From: Anaeramoeba flamelloides
Lineage: Eukaryota; Metamonada; Anaeramoebidae
Assembly (NCBI GenBank): GCA_027625915.1
Contig: JANTQA010000033.1
Coordinates: 620,001-684,000, forward strand
Length of the DNA stretch: 64,000 nt
Reading direction: 5' to 3'
Positions 1 to 11,683 of this stretch are shown here, one piece after another (the stretch's first letter is position 1; each line of letters opens with the position of its first letter). The notes under the pieces were generated by a model. It was not told the DNA's origin, made no database searches, and saw only the letters and a program-made list of their open reading frames with translations. The translations under genes were made by a program, and so were the position numbers.

Positions 1-484
1 AAAAAAATTCTAAATAATTTAGGATCTTGATTTATTTTGTTTATTGTTTCTCTAGAAAAATGTTTTAACTTTTCATTTGGTGTTTTATTAATTATTATAA
101 TTAAAATTTTTAATAATAATATCAATGTTGTAAACATTGATTTTATTTCAAACAAAATAATTTCTTTATTAAATTTTTTCTTGTTATTTTTAAAATAAAT
201 AAATCTCTTTTGTGAATTTAAAATAATTTGTAAAAAATAATCAATACCATTATGTTTAATAAATTGAGAAAACCAATCATAATCCCATAGATCCTCTATT
301 TCATCTAATTTATAATCTAATTGATCATGGGTTAAATATAATTGCTTTTCAATAATTTGTAAAACATAATATAACTTAAAATAACTTTTAATATTTAAAA
401 ACTCTGACCAATCAATGGTCTTATTGTTTACTTGATTTTGATTTTGATTTTTATTATTATTATCACGACTACTTTTATAATGTA

Positions 485-527
<43 letters not shown>

Positions 528-3500
528 ACTATGATTATTAAAGTATTTTAATTGTTTAAAATTCTTTTCAATTTTTTGATTTGTTGGTAATAAACTAATC
601 AATTTAAAAGCCTTTTTAGAAATTTTGTATTCAAATTCTAAAATATTATAAATAAAAGAAAAATATTTTTCTTTTAATAACAGTTGTGCAGGTAACCTAT
701 CACCACAGATTGTAAGAATTTTTTTCATTTTTTTTTCTTCTTCTTCAGATCTTTTTTTAAGTTCTTCCATTTTCTTTGTTAGAATTTTATTTTTTTTCCC
801 AGTTTTATTGTCGTTTAAATCTTTTATTTGGACTTGAATTTTTGAATTATCCTTTACATTTAATTCTTCTAATGTTTGCATATAAAAATCCACACCTATT
901 GATTTATTCTTAATAATAATAGAAAATTCAAAATCGCTTTTATTACCATTAACCTGATTACTTTGTTTTAATTTAATATTAATTAATTTGTCTAAATGAA
1001 TTAAAGGTAAATCAGAATGCACAGCTAAACTAAAATCATTACCATTTGAGCATTTAATATGGATTTTTATTACCTGTGGCTTTATTATATTCATAATATT
1101 ATGAGGTATTAATTTATTTGAATCTAAATTGTTCAAACCAAACCTTCCATCAAAAGAGTTTATAAAAATGATTAAAATTCTTAAGCATCTTAATAATTTT
1201 TCTTTATTATTATTATTATTATCATTTTTTAAAACTATTCCAAAATCCGTTTCAAGAATATTATTATCAATGATTTTTTTAAAATTTGAAATAGTTGTTT
1301 GAATAAACGATTCAAAAATTTTTATTCTGTGATCTTGATTTTTTCGAATATTAATTGAAATATTTGCAAATAATTTTCCTAAGAAATTTAAACTATTTTG
1401 AATAACTAATTTATTTTGAGAATTTAAAATAATTTTCCATAAATAACCCAATTGGGTTAAATCAGTATTACAAATCAAATAGTTACCGGTTTTAAGTTTT
1501 TTATAAACTATTTCATATTCACGCTGATGGTGGTGGTTGTGTCGGTGATAGTTATGGCCATGGTCAAGGTTCTGATTATATATTGGAAAGTTATTTTTTT
1601 TAAAAGTAATAATATTCGCTATTGCTGATAACGATTTTACTGCAGCTGAAAAGGTTGATTCCATTTTTTGAGAGACGGGAACAATTTCTAATTCAGATTC
1701 AACTTTTTTACTATTTTCATTAACTAATAAAAAATACCGTTGAAACACTTTAAATCCTGATAGCTCCATTTTAAATATATCCATTTTGCAAATTTTCTTA
1801 TTAAATAATGAAAAAATTACAGATTTTTCAAAAGAGGTTTGCCCCTCATCTGGGTTTAACCGGGTTGTTTCTAACCATTTATACATTGAATTTAATTCTT
1901 CTTTCGAAATTGCATTTTCAATCAAAACTTCCCAAAGTAACAGCGATTGGTTCTCCGTTAAAGATATTGTTGAATTGGTTGTTAAAAATTCTAAAAAGGC
2001 TAGTCTTTGATTAATTTCTTCAGAATGTGGATTTTCTCCAACGATTCCAATAGTCGAAATGTCAAAATTAACAAAAGTATTTTTATTTCTTCGATTTTTT
2101 TCTTTTGTAGTATTGCTATTCTTTTGATTTTTATTGTTTTCAATTTTATTTTTTTTGTTTTTACTTTTATTTTTTTTGTTTTCACTTTGATTTTTATTAT
2201 TTTCCACATTATTTTTATTGTCAATTATATTCACATTATTTTTATTGTCGATTATATTTCTATTATTCATTGTTTTTGTTAATAACGACTTGATTTGAAT
2301 AGCATTAATAAATTTTTTACGATAATCTTGTAAATCAATTAAAAAAAGATCTAATAATTTATATTGATTTTCAAAATCTTTAATTCTAGAAGAAATAATA
2401 TTTTGTTTTTTTTTATGATCCAAATTTTCATCGGTTAAACTTAACATATCATTAATTAATTGTAATGACAATAAAACTGATTTGTGTTCTTTCAAATTTG
2501 TAATACATTTATTTAAATAGTATTTTCTATAATTATTAGCATTTTTATGATTTAATAAATTTTTAAAATTCGACCTTGCTCTACTAACCAATGATTGCGA
2601 TAAATTTGAATCCTCTTGAATAAATTGCCAAATCATTTCCAATCCAAAATTATTGGATTCCAAATTTTCAATCATTGCAGATTTCAACAACCCATCGGTA
2701 ATTTGATATAATAGTTCAATTATATTAAAATCAATTTTTTCTATTTTCATTTTTTTTATTTTAAGATTTATATAATCGATTTGTTCTTTATCACAATAAC
2801 TTAAAAAATTTGATATGATGTTAGATAAAATTGGTCGAAAGTTTCTATTTAATTTTTTATTTTTAATTAAATCCCAAAGTGTATCAATGTTTTGTTTCTT
2901 TATAAAATCTGATTCTTTACAAAATTCTAATATATTATTTATATATTTAAATATTTCAATACAAAAATTTTCCGCTCCCCTTTTTCTTCTTCTTCTTTCT
3001 TCTTTTTCTTCTTTTTCTTCTTTTTCTTCTTCATCATCATCCTCTTTATCCCCTTTTTCTTCTTCATTTTCATTTTGCTTTTCTTTTTCGTTTTCAACTT
3101 CCCTTTTCTCTTCCTTACCTTCATTTGCTTTTTCCTTTTCATTTAGTTTATTCATTTTTACTAGTTGCTGAAAAATTAAATTTTCTTTTCCTAACCATTC
3201 AATAAATCTATATCGGTTTTTATTAAATGATTCCTCATATTCTTTCCTTTCAATTGATTTATTTTTAGAATCTTCACTTTGCTTTTTTAATTCTCTTAAA
3301 TTTTCAATTATTTGATTCAATAATTGAAATCCTAAGCAATTTTGTTTTAATTTTGATTTATTCTTTTGAATAATATTTTTTGATAAACTAAATTGAATTT
3401 GTAATCTTCGTTTTTTTGAATTTTCCTTTGAAATTGTTAAATTACAAATTCTTTCAAGAAGATTCAATATTATAATTGTTTTGTAATAAAATTTATCATC

Positions 3501-4212
3501 ATTTTCTTCAGGAGAATTCCAAATCAAAAATAATATTTGGTAACTAATTTTTAATAATTTCAAAAAGCAATTATATGAAAAAGATGGAATTAAATAATAT
3601 TTTATCTTTAGGTTAAAAGAAGAAATTATATGTTTCCAGAGAGAGAGAGAGAGAGAGAGAAAAGTATAAAGTATAAAAATGAAGGGATTAATGAATTACA
3701 ACAATAAAATTATAAAAAGAAAGAGATAAAAAGAAAGAGATAAAAAGAAAGAAATAAAAAGAAAGAGATAAAAAGAAAGAGATAAAAAGAAAGAAAAAAA
3801 AAAAAAAAAAAAAAAATACATTATAAAAGATTCGTAAAATTGATAAAGTTCTTTCAAGATACAATGTAGGTTGTTTTTTTTGATTTTGTATGATTTTTTC
3901 ATTTTGATGTAATTTGTTATCTTTGTCTTGATTTTTATTTTTATCTTTTCCATTTTGATTCGATTGATTCTCCTTCCCCTTATCTTTCTCTTTATTTTTT
4001 GTTTCATTTTTGTTATTTATTTTATTTATTTTATTATTTCTACCATTTTTGATTTTTTCTTTTTTTTTGTTGTTCATTTCTTTATATTTTTTTCTTTTTG
4101 CAAATCCCAATTTAATATTTTCTAATTCCTCTAATAATATTTCAAATCCATTGATTTCACGAAAATATTCAATATTTTGTAATAAAAATAAAGAAGTGAT
4201 TTTGTCTTCTTT
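1..4212 (-). CDS. USP9X/USP24/USP34-like ubiquitin hydrolase, N-terminal half (partial)
   Basis: One frame stays open on the minus strand from 3605 down to the left edge, more than 1,200 codons without a stop. An upstream exon at 3820-4212 joins it in phase 0 across an intron at 3606-3819 (GTATTT donor, AAAG acceptor). The visible 1,330 or so residues are helical-repeat-like. Segments recall the region upstream of the catalytic domain in the giant USP9X/USP24/USP34 deubiquitinases: a stretch near 1720 ending FQRYFLLVNENSKK, a ubiquitin-like stretch near 840-1070, then KEKYFSFIYNILEFE and LISLLPTNQKI. The USP catalytic domain should lie beyond the left edge. Low-complexity inserts are Glu/Lys-rich (2995-3080), Asn/Lys-rich (2100-2270) and poly-Asn (about 485-530). 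Further 5' exons are expected above 4212 (the acceptor there reads AAATAG) but I could not place them. Family assignment is by remembered motifs, not by a search. Confidence 0.72.
3606..3819 (-). other. Intron with GA microsatellite and purine repeats
   Basis: This 214-nt intron lies in the ubiquitin hydrolase gene. It holds a (GA)n run at 3638-3660, several copies of an AAAGAGATAAAAAG-like unit (3715-3795) and a long A run (plus strand) that forms the T tract just after the donor. The phase is 0 on both sides. Confidence 0.65.
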
Positions 4213-4765
4213 CTATTTAAAAGATATTAATTATATAAACATATAAATAAATTAGATTTCTATAAATGGATTTTTATTAAATAAAAAAGAGTTTTAAAAA
4301 AAATTTTAAGATCTGTGATTTTAATTTTATTTGTTCAAAATAAAATAAATTTTAAAATTTATCCTAATTTTGTAGATTTTCATCAAATTCCAAAAGGGTG
4401 AGTTGATAGTATTATTTGAAAGGTTAAAGTGTTAAAAGAAATTTTTATTTTATTTTTATCTTTATATAAGTTTGCTTCAATATAGTCGGGGAAATTTATT
4501 TTTGAATCTCTTTATTAAACTCAATCCAATTAAAATTATTTAAATACCCAAAATTGACAATTCCTCATTTATTGATAATTGATCCCAATCCATTTATTTG
4601 TAAGTAAATACTTAAAATAAAAGATATCAAAGTTTATGATCATAATATTATATGATGTTTTTTAGATGTGAGATATTGATATTATTTATTTATTTATTGA
4701 GAGAAAGGTTTAATTAAAGAAAATTCATCAAGAATAATAAAAAAAAAAAAAAAGATGAAAACTAA

Positions 4766-5344
4766 ATAAGGTATTTCCAAAAAAGTGGTGTATTGTTTTT
4801 TTACGTTTTAGATAAAATTTCTCTTTTTAAGTTATTCTATTCGTAAATTGTTAATATGTAATTATGATTGATATTAATACTGATTGGATCACAAATTATT
4901 GGATATATTTCAAAATGTGTTTGATGGAAATATTTCCAAAAAATGAATAAAAAAAATTTACACTTTTTTTGTAGAAAGCGTAGCACGTCCAATCTCAATA
5001 AAAAATATGAAAAGGATACAAATGAGTTTTTAAACAATAAAATACATTTATAAGTTTTTCATTCGATTCAAAACTCTATCAAGATTATTACCCATTTGGA
5101 AAAAAAATTATGTTCAAAAAGAAAAAAAAAAAAACTAATTAATTTTCACACTTAATAAAGATCAAATAAAATTATGATCAGAAACTTTGATAATTTTTTT
5201 TTAAAGTAATATCTTGCAAATAAACCAATTGAATTATTATGAACAATCAATATATGATTGAATAACAATTTTGGATATTTAATTAGTTTTTATTAGAATT
5301 AAGTTGAATAAAGTTATATAAAGTGTGTTTTTCAAAAAGTTAAT
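4766..5344 (+). repeat. Dispersed repeat family R, copy 1
   Basis: It begins ATAAGGTATTTCCAAAAAAG and ends near TTTTTCAAAAAGTT. Its order of motifs matches copies at 42154-42755 (same strand) and 18446-19045 (opposite strand). Shared landmarks include GGAAATATTTCCAAAAAATG, CAATAAAATACA and an AATTTTCAC segment. The ends form an imperfect inverted repeat around TATTTCCAAAAAA. No coding frame was found. It looks like a non-autonomous DNA transposon (MITE). Confidence 0.6.
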
Positions 5345-5541
5345 AAATGTTTATTTATTTTATTTGATTTGGATTCAAGAGTTATTTCTCAAAAAAAAAA
5401 AATGATAATTATTCAAAAAGCAAGTTAGAGAGAATAATAAAACTAGTTTTTATTTTTTTCCATTTTTTCCGGGTTGAATCTTCTTTATATTGAGAAGAAG
5501 AGTTACAAAGAAAAAAGATCAAGTGATTACTTGTTGATACT

Positions 5542-5709
5542 ATGACACTGGAACAAGAAAGTATGAGCAACTTGAAAATAAAAACAAAAAAGCAAAGCCT
5601 AAAAACGACCAAAGGTTTAAAGCAAATCAAATCAAAAAAAAAAAGAAATTACAACAACTTAAACAACGATCCCCAAGTGAAGATTCGTGATCAATTATCA
5701 AATTGTTAA
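5542..5709 (+). CDS. Small basic open frame, function unknown
   Basis: A 55-residue frame starts MTLEQESMSNLKIKTKKQ and ends KIRDQLSNC. Its composition (Lys, Gln, Ser, Thr, few Phe/Ile homopolymers) is unlike the random AT frames around it, which is the only reason to list it. It could be a first exon, since GT dinucleotides that could serve as donors lie near the end, or it could be chance. No family is recognised. Confidence 0.3.
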   Translation: MTLEQESMSNLKIKTKKQSLKTTKGLKQIKSKKKRNYNNLNNDPQVKIRDQLSNC

Positions 5710-5902
5710 AATCAACCATTAGTATCGTGGCTGTGATTTTGCGAGTCCTTAGTTAAAGATAGAATTGTTTTTTTTTTTTTTTTTGATTTTTTACCAATTG
5801 CTTCTTATAAACGCTTTTTAAATTTCAATTTTCATTCTTTTTTTTCTTTTCAATTTTTTTGTTTTTCCTTTTTAAACCTTATAAAATTTTGGGTGTGCTT
5901 TT

Positions 5903-6010
5903 TCCTTGAACAATCGTGAAATCTATGATTTTACGCTTAAATCACCTTTGAGAAAATTTTAAGTAAAAGGACATTTAGAGTGTAATTTACACTTCTTCAA
6001 TCAATAAATA
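5903..6010 (-). repeat. Dispersed repeat family D, end 1
   Basis: Read on the minus strand this carries GAAGTGTAAATTACACTCT followed by AAATCATAGATTTCACGA. The same block occurs at 7903-8145 on the plus strand, so the two face each other. A second facing pair lies at 47490-47597 and 48795-49035. Confidence 0.55.
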
Positions 6011-6186
6011 AATAAAACTAGTTTTTTGATCGCTTTATGAAAATATTTTTTACTTTTTTTAATTTGACTTTTATAAAAATTTATTGATAAATACTGTTAA
6101 ATTCTAATTTAATTTAATTACTGTTCTCTCAAAAGTTTAATAAGGGGGGGATAAAAATTGGGTTAACATTCTTAGTTTTTAATTTA

Positions 6187-6675
6187 GAGCAGTGAAAAAA
6201 ATACCGGACATGAAAAAAATCCTGGACAAGATTTTGAATTGTGAATATTAGTAAAATTATTATGTAATTTCATTTATTTACAATCAAATTCCTTTTTTTA
6301 AGAATCGAACTTTTTCAATTATAACTCCCCCACTTATTAGAATGATGATTCATGAAATTACACTTGTTCAAAACACCATTCAATCAATCAAAAAACAAGA
6401 AGAAAAATTATCATTTTCCAAACTCTAGTAAACCTCAATAAAACTCGATTGTTTTTCAAAAAAAGTTGATCAACATTAGGCTATCAAGCAATTACTCGAG
6501 TATTCTAGAGACACCTTACTTTGATGAACTTTAGGTAGGTTTATTACTAATCTCATAAAAAAATTGGTTATTTATAATAAGGATTTGATTGAAATTAGAC
6601 AAAAATTTTACTAATACTCACAATTAAAAATCTTGTCCGGGATTTTTTTCATGTCCGGTATTTTTTTCCCTACTA
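6187..6675. mobile_element. Tc1/mariner-like MITE with doubled GGACA motif, copy A
   Basis: The element is 489 bp with terminal inverted repeats of about 70 bp, flanked by TA on both sides (6185-6186 and 6676-6677), as expected for a Tc1/mariner target duplication. Each end carries two spaced copies of an AAAAAAATnCCGGACA-like unit, then a subterminal AATTGTGAATATTAGTAAAA. The interior has no transposase frame. Copy B at 30884-31345 shares the architecture and internal segments such as CTTATTAGAATnAnGATT and AGGATTTGATT. Confidence 0.72.
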
Positions 6676-6784
6676 TACTTGTAAATACATATTCTGTTTT
6701 TTTTTTTTTACATTTGTTATGAAATATTAAATGGGAAATTAAAATATTTTTTTATTGAAAAGAAAAGTTAATATTAGATAAAGC

Positions 6785-7345
6785 CGTTTTAAAAAAGGGG
6801 AAAATTATTAAATTTCAAATTTATTCAAATTTCAAAATTGGTCAAATTCTCATTTTTTTCAAAATAGTCAATCCCATTGAAATATATTGACTGTGGGTAT
6901 TTAAAACCCCCTTTACGGGTAGGTTAAGTTATGTTAGGGTAGATTAGAGTATGTTAGAGTAGATTTGGGTGGTTTTTATGGTATGTTATGGAATTTTGAT
7001 TAGGATTTTTAAAAAAAAATAATTAAGAGAGGAATTAGATTTTTGTAACTTGTTTTAAAGGAAAAAAAAAATTACACTTAACTTTGGTGGTTAAAATTGG
7101 GCTTTGGTATAAATTTTTTATAAAAATTACTATTGATGATTTCAAGATTTTGAATTTTCTACAATTTAAGTAATAAAAGACAACTAATCGCAAAATAATA
7201 TGTTTGGTTTTTCCTAACACAATTATAAAAAAACATTAAAAACTTTCATACCAATAATAATTATCAAGAAACTCTTCCAAAACATGAAAAATTCCAATTT
7301 GACCAATTTTGAAATTTAATAATATACCCTTAAAAAAGTGGTAAA
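6785..7345. repeat. Inverted-repeat element with TTATTAAATTTCAAA ends
   Basis: Left end (6785-6836) and right end (7290-7345) are inverted copies. Both carry a TTTTAAAAAAGGG-like tip, then TTATTAAATTTCAAA and ATTGGTCAAATT. The left arm has an extra internal duplication of the TTCAAATTT unit. The interior, about 450 bp, holds a degenerate GTTAGGGTAGATTAGAGTAT tandem at 6921-6970 and no convincing gene. Confidence 0.55.
6921..6970 (+). repeat. Short degenerate GTTAG(G/A)GTAGATT tandem
   Basis: Two to three imperfect copies of a 16-20-nt unit containing GTTAGGGTAGATT. It resembles telomeric TTAGGG only superficially and sits inside an inverted-repeat element, so an internal satellite seed is more likely. 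Confidence 0.4.
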
Positions 7346-7902
7346 TTTTTTGTTTATTTTTTTATTAGCGCTCTTGAAATAGATATATTGAAGTTTGTTG
7401 GTTATTTTATAGATACCTTTTAAAACTTTTTTAAAACAAGTATATGAAAATTTTGAATTTTTTTTTTTTATTTTTCTTTCTTTTTTTTTAAACAGCTTTG
7501 AAACCCTTGTACAAAAATAGTTCAAGAAAGATGGTAATTATTTACAATGATTTTATTTTATTTTTTTTTATAAGGGGTTTCAATATTTATTAGTCCAAAA
7601 AATCTTTGAAAACCACAAATGGGTGGTGCGATTTCTTGTTATGATTCTTAACTATATTTTATCTTTTGAATTGTTTCACAGGATTTAACGAAATAAAGGA
7701 AATTTGTAGGAGTAAACCTTAAATTCATTTATTTTTTTTTGGAAAAGCAAATAACCATTCTAGAAAAAAATTGTCAAATCAGTTTTAATTGTTAGATTGT
7801 AGTGAAAAGGAAAATTTTTCAATTATTTTTTTACTTATTGTTCACTGATCAAAGAAGATATACGAAACCGAAATTTCACAAACTTTTTTTTTATTATTGA
7901 GG

Positions 7903-8145
7903 AGAAAGTGTAAATTGCACTCTAGTTGCTCTTAGACTTTAATTTCCTTTAGGAGAATTTAAGCGTGAAATCATAGATTTTCACGATTATTAATTAATGA
8001 AAATAATTTCAAACTGTCTTGTTTTAAAATTATTTCATTAAGATTTATTTATTTTAATTTATTTTGCAACAAATCAATCTATCTTTTTTATAGGAAGAGA
8101 CATACCCATAAAAAGTGATCAATATTTTCTCTAATCTCCTTCTGT
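7903..8145 (+). repeat. Dispersed repeat family D, end 2
   Basis: About 240 bp closely matching 48795-49035: AGTGTAAATTGCACTCT, then AAATCATAGATTTTCACGAT, ATTTCATTAAGATTTA and a GATCAATATTTTC end. Inverted relative to 5903-6010. Between the two ends lies a 1.9-kb stretch holding two other elements. Confidence 0.6.
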
Positions 8146-8324
8146 TTATACTTTAAACATAAAAGACAAAATTGAACTGAATTTTTATTGGTTACATAGT
8201 AAGATCTATTTAAGTAGTTAGTAAATGTTCTTAATTTTAGAATTGTTGAGCTTGAAGGATAACTTTTATATTTTTGAGTTTTAAATAAATAATTTTGATA
8301 TTTTATTTATTGTGAAATATTTTT

Positions 8325-8770
8325 GTGGAGTGCCATCAAGTACCGTAGAGCGACGGCAAGTGCCTAGCTTTTCCAGAATTCAAAAGAATGGAGAAAAATC
8401 CTTGATTTTACTCTATTCTTTTAAATTCTGGAAAAGTTAACGGTACTTTTCTTGAGGTTTTCTGTTTTATCTGTTAAGTGTTCTAGGTTTTTTTGAGGTT
8501 TTCTATTTTATTTGTGAAGTGTTCTAGGTTTTTTAAGAGGTTTTCTTTTTTACTTTTTGAAATAAATAGAAAACTCAAAAAAACCTAACGAAAATCTATT
8601 GGTTTTCCAAATGAAACAGAAAACCCGAGAAAGTCTAACTACACTTACAACAAGTAGAATTCAACAGCTCATTATAATTATAAAATTCTTTTTGAACAAG
8701 TTTGAATTTTCTTTGAATTCCAATTAACTTTATTGTAAATTGTTTGATTTATTGTTCTTAATTTTTTAAG
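8325..8770 (+). repeat. Modular palindromic repeat family P, copy 1
   Basis: Built from short inverted modules: TTTTCCAGAATTCAAAAGAA against TTCTTTTAAATTCTGGAAAA, and GAGGTTTTCTGTTTTATCTG-AAGTGTTCTAGG units in direct and inverted order. A 3' tail around AGCTCATTATAATTATAA is shared with 62340-62400. Other copies or fragments lie at 28655-29440, 47625-47790 and 61898-62500. The GGCACT/AGTGCC tips are richer in GC than the surroundings. Confidence 0.6.
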
Positions 8771-9072
8771 ACAAGGTCGCGATATATAAAAATAGAATTT
8801 TTTGCTTTAATAAATATATTTAATTCAAACAGACACTCAATCCTTTTTTTAAAAAAGATTAATACACAAATGTAAATAAGGAATGTTGTAAAAACTCTAT
8901 TTTTTACAACATTCATATTTACACTTGTGTAATTGATTTTTTTTTTTTGGTAAATATAATGAACTTTGCAAGGTGTTATTTGTTTCTTTTTGAATATTGT
9001 GTAAATATTTTTGTGAGAAGGATTTTTCATTGAATATTAATTCACTATTAATACATTAAATCAAATACTTAC

Positions 9073-9947
9073 ATGCAATACAGCAAATTTCGGATCTTTG
9101 ATTGGAAATTTGTCTATTGGAATAATTTTACCATAATTTCTGCTGAACTTTTCTGAAACATCCTGCTTTTCTTTGTTTGTTAGGGGGTATTTTTTTTTCT
9201 GTTGTATAATTTTTGGGGTAAAAAAATCAGGATCGTAAGGTTTTTTTGCAAATTTTGAGGTTTCAGTTTGTTGGAATTTTTTTCTTGCTTCTTTGTAAAA
9301 TGGATCCATTTCGTCACTTTCTCGAACGATATCCCAGGAATCGTAGGCACCTGCATGAAAGATTGCTGAAATGATTTGGGAGTATTTTGGTGAATGGTTG
9401 GTTTGTAGTTTCTTTAAGGAGAACTGTAAAGACCTTTTATAAAAATCCAAGATTAGCCTTGAATATGATCGAACAGACACTCTTTTGCTAATAGATCGTA
9501 TAAAATCATAAATAGCCGTCTCGTTAAATAAAAGTTTTTGCTCGTTTGTACCAAGGTTTTCTTTTTGAGAAGAGGCCAATAATTCAAGACATAAACCCAA
9601 GCCAGATACAAAGCTATTACCAACACCTAAACAGAATTAACATCAAAGCAAAATAGAAAAAAAATTAAATAAAAGGTGTTTGTTTTCAGAACAGCTCAGA
9701 ACATCTTTTCTTTGCTATGTCTGAAAAAAAGTTGTAAATTGAAATGGTGTTGTGTTAGGTTACTTTGGGAAAGCCGAGTTTTGGCTTGTTGGAGAGTCTG
9801 AAGGAAAATCGGTTGTGATTCTTTATTATAAGGCTCTCCTTCTAAAAAGCTTGTGTACCCAATTTTTGATTTCGCAGAATTGAAGTAATGATATTTTTTT
9901 CTTTTTGTTTCCTTCTTTGTTGGTTTTGTTCTTTTCTTTTGTTCCAT
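9073..9947 (-). CDS. Protein of unknown function, two exons, 3' end not found
   Basis: Exon 1 (9764-9947) starts at ATG (MEQKKRTKPTKKETKRKK, a basic lead). It joins exon 2 (9073-9626) in phase 1 across a 137-nt intron (GTAACC donor, TTTAG acceptor). Exon 2 ends at a textbook GTAAGT donor after FAVLH, so more exons should lie below 9073. The 246 or so residues include SFVSGLGLCLELLASSQ, ISKRVSVRSYSRLILDFY and AIFHAGAYDSWDIV, which look like a folded, mostly helical protein. I do not recognise a family. The alternative without the intron stops soon after exon 1. No clear exon was found in the next few kilobases. I cannot exclude that these are 5' exons of the ubiquitin hydrolase gene on the same strand. 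Confidence 0.55.
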
Positions 9948-11683
9948 TTGATTCAGAAATATTTGTAATTTTTCACACAAAGTAAAAAGAAAAAAATGGT
10001 AATATATTTATCAAAAGTTTTGAAAATTATACTTTATTCTTAAAAAAGTGAATTACATTAGCTAATTCCTTATAAATATGAATTTTTGAGACTCATTATT
10101 TCTAATCAATGATGAAATGTTTCGTTGTTTTGAAAAATTGAATTAAAGTAACCATTCACTACATTTTTGAAAATTTTGTTGATGTTTTTTTTGATTCTGA
10201 AAAGAAAATTCTTTGAATTCTTAAATTGATATTAACTGATTTGAATCTTTATCTTGTCAGATTTTTACGAACTTTTAGAGGGAAAGTATACTTTTTTAAA
10301 ATATATAATTGTCTGATTGGATTATAAAAAGATTGTGTAAGGATTTGTTGGTTGTTAAAAAGTGATTATTTGTGAAAAATAACTTTTTGAACCATTTTAT
10401 ATTAACTTTTTCCTATGAGTATAACTATGATTATACTAGGTGTTGTAAAATCATTAATCGAAATAATTAGAACATGGGGAAAAGAAAAACATCTAGTTTT
10501 AATTCAATTATTCCAAAAACTTTTTCAATTTAAAAAGTTCTAGTTTGGAAAAAATCAACTATTTTGAAAAAAAAATCATCAACAGAAGATTACGAATTGA
10601 ATTCAAATCATCTATGGAGGATTAAAGTAATTAATTTAAAAAAAATTATTATTTTTTTCACGGTTTATTAAATTATAAAAAAATTAAAATACTAGGGAAA
10701 AATATTATTTTTTCCATAAATTCATATATATCTAATTAAGTAAGTATATGAGGTTCTTTTTGGAATAATTCAAATTATAATTGATTATGAATAAAATTTG
10801 AAAGTTGATTTAATTTTTGTTGTTTTTCTTGGATTAAATAATATAAAGAAAAAAATTATTTACTAATTTTATTATTTTTATAATTGAAGAAATGTAATTT
10901 ACATCTCCAATATCGTTTCCCTTATATTTCGTCAAAGTTAATTTAAGTATATAATCATATATTTCACAATTATTAAAGAGAAATACATACCCACATTTTT
11001 TTATATGATGAAAAAGTAAAAACAAAAAAAATGAAAAGGAAAAAGGAAAATAGAAAAAGAAAAAAAAAAGAAATTTTAAAAGGGATTATACGGAGCAATG
11101 GGTAAAAAATCAAAAAAAAAAAAAAAACACACACAATGCTGTCTTTAATTAAGGATTGCCAAAAACGACAGCTAATAAACGATTGAATAATTTAATTTAG
11201 TTTGATAATTGAACATGAATCTTCATTTTCGGATAATTGCTTAAGTTGTTCTAATTTCTTTCTTCCTTTTTTGATCAGATTCGCTTTAAATCTTTGAATT
11301 TTTTTTCAATTACTTTTTAGTGTTTATTTTCAAGTTACTCATTCTTTTTTCTTTCAGGTGTACTCGTATTAATTAGTAACCACTTGATATTTTTCGTTGG
11401 TAACTCTATTTTCCAATATAAAGAAAATATATCTAAGGAAAAAAAGGTAAAAAAATTTTCAAAAATGTTAATTTTTAGTTATGTTTGAATCGTCAATTTA
11501 ATCTATTTTTGAGATCCAATTTTGGTAATATATGTGTGAAAACTTTGAACATTTTGTCACTTTTTTTACACAAGATTAGAAGAATAAATATAATTTTGAA
11601 CTTTTACAAACCTGATTTCATTATCTCCAATTATAATTTAATTAAATCTTTAAAACAATTTTTAAAAAAAAAATTAGGTAGTT

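Larger units (their letters stand above)
4213..9072. other. Intergenic region dense in inverted-repeat elements
   Basis: No long coding frame is visible. The stretch may hold unplaced 5' exons of the ubiquitin hydrolase gene and missing 3' exons of the 9073-9947 gene, since both lie on the minus strand. Most of it is accounted for by the repeats listed separately (4766, 5903, 6187, 6785, 7903, 8325). The rest is AT-rich sequence in which I see nothing. Confidence 0.6.

Noticed and set aside
6921-6970. TTAGGG-like telomeric remnant
   Set aside because: Only one true TTAGGG is present, the unit is longer and irregular, and it lies inside an inverted-repeat element.
8758-9030. 90-codon minus-strand frame just after the 9073 donor
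   Set aside because: Phe/Ile/Lys-rich AT composition, no acceptor in the right place, and it overlaps the end of a family P repeat.
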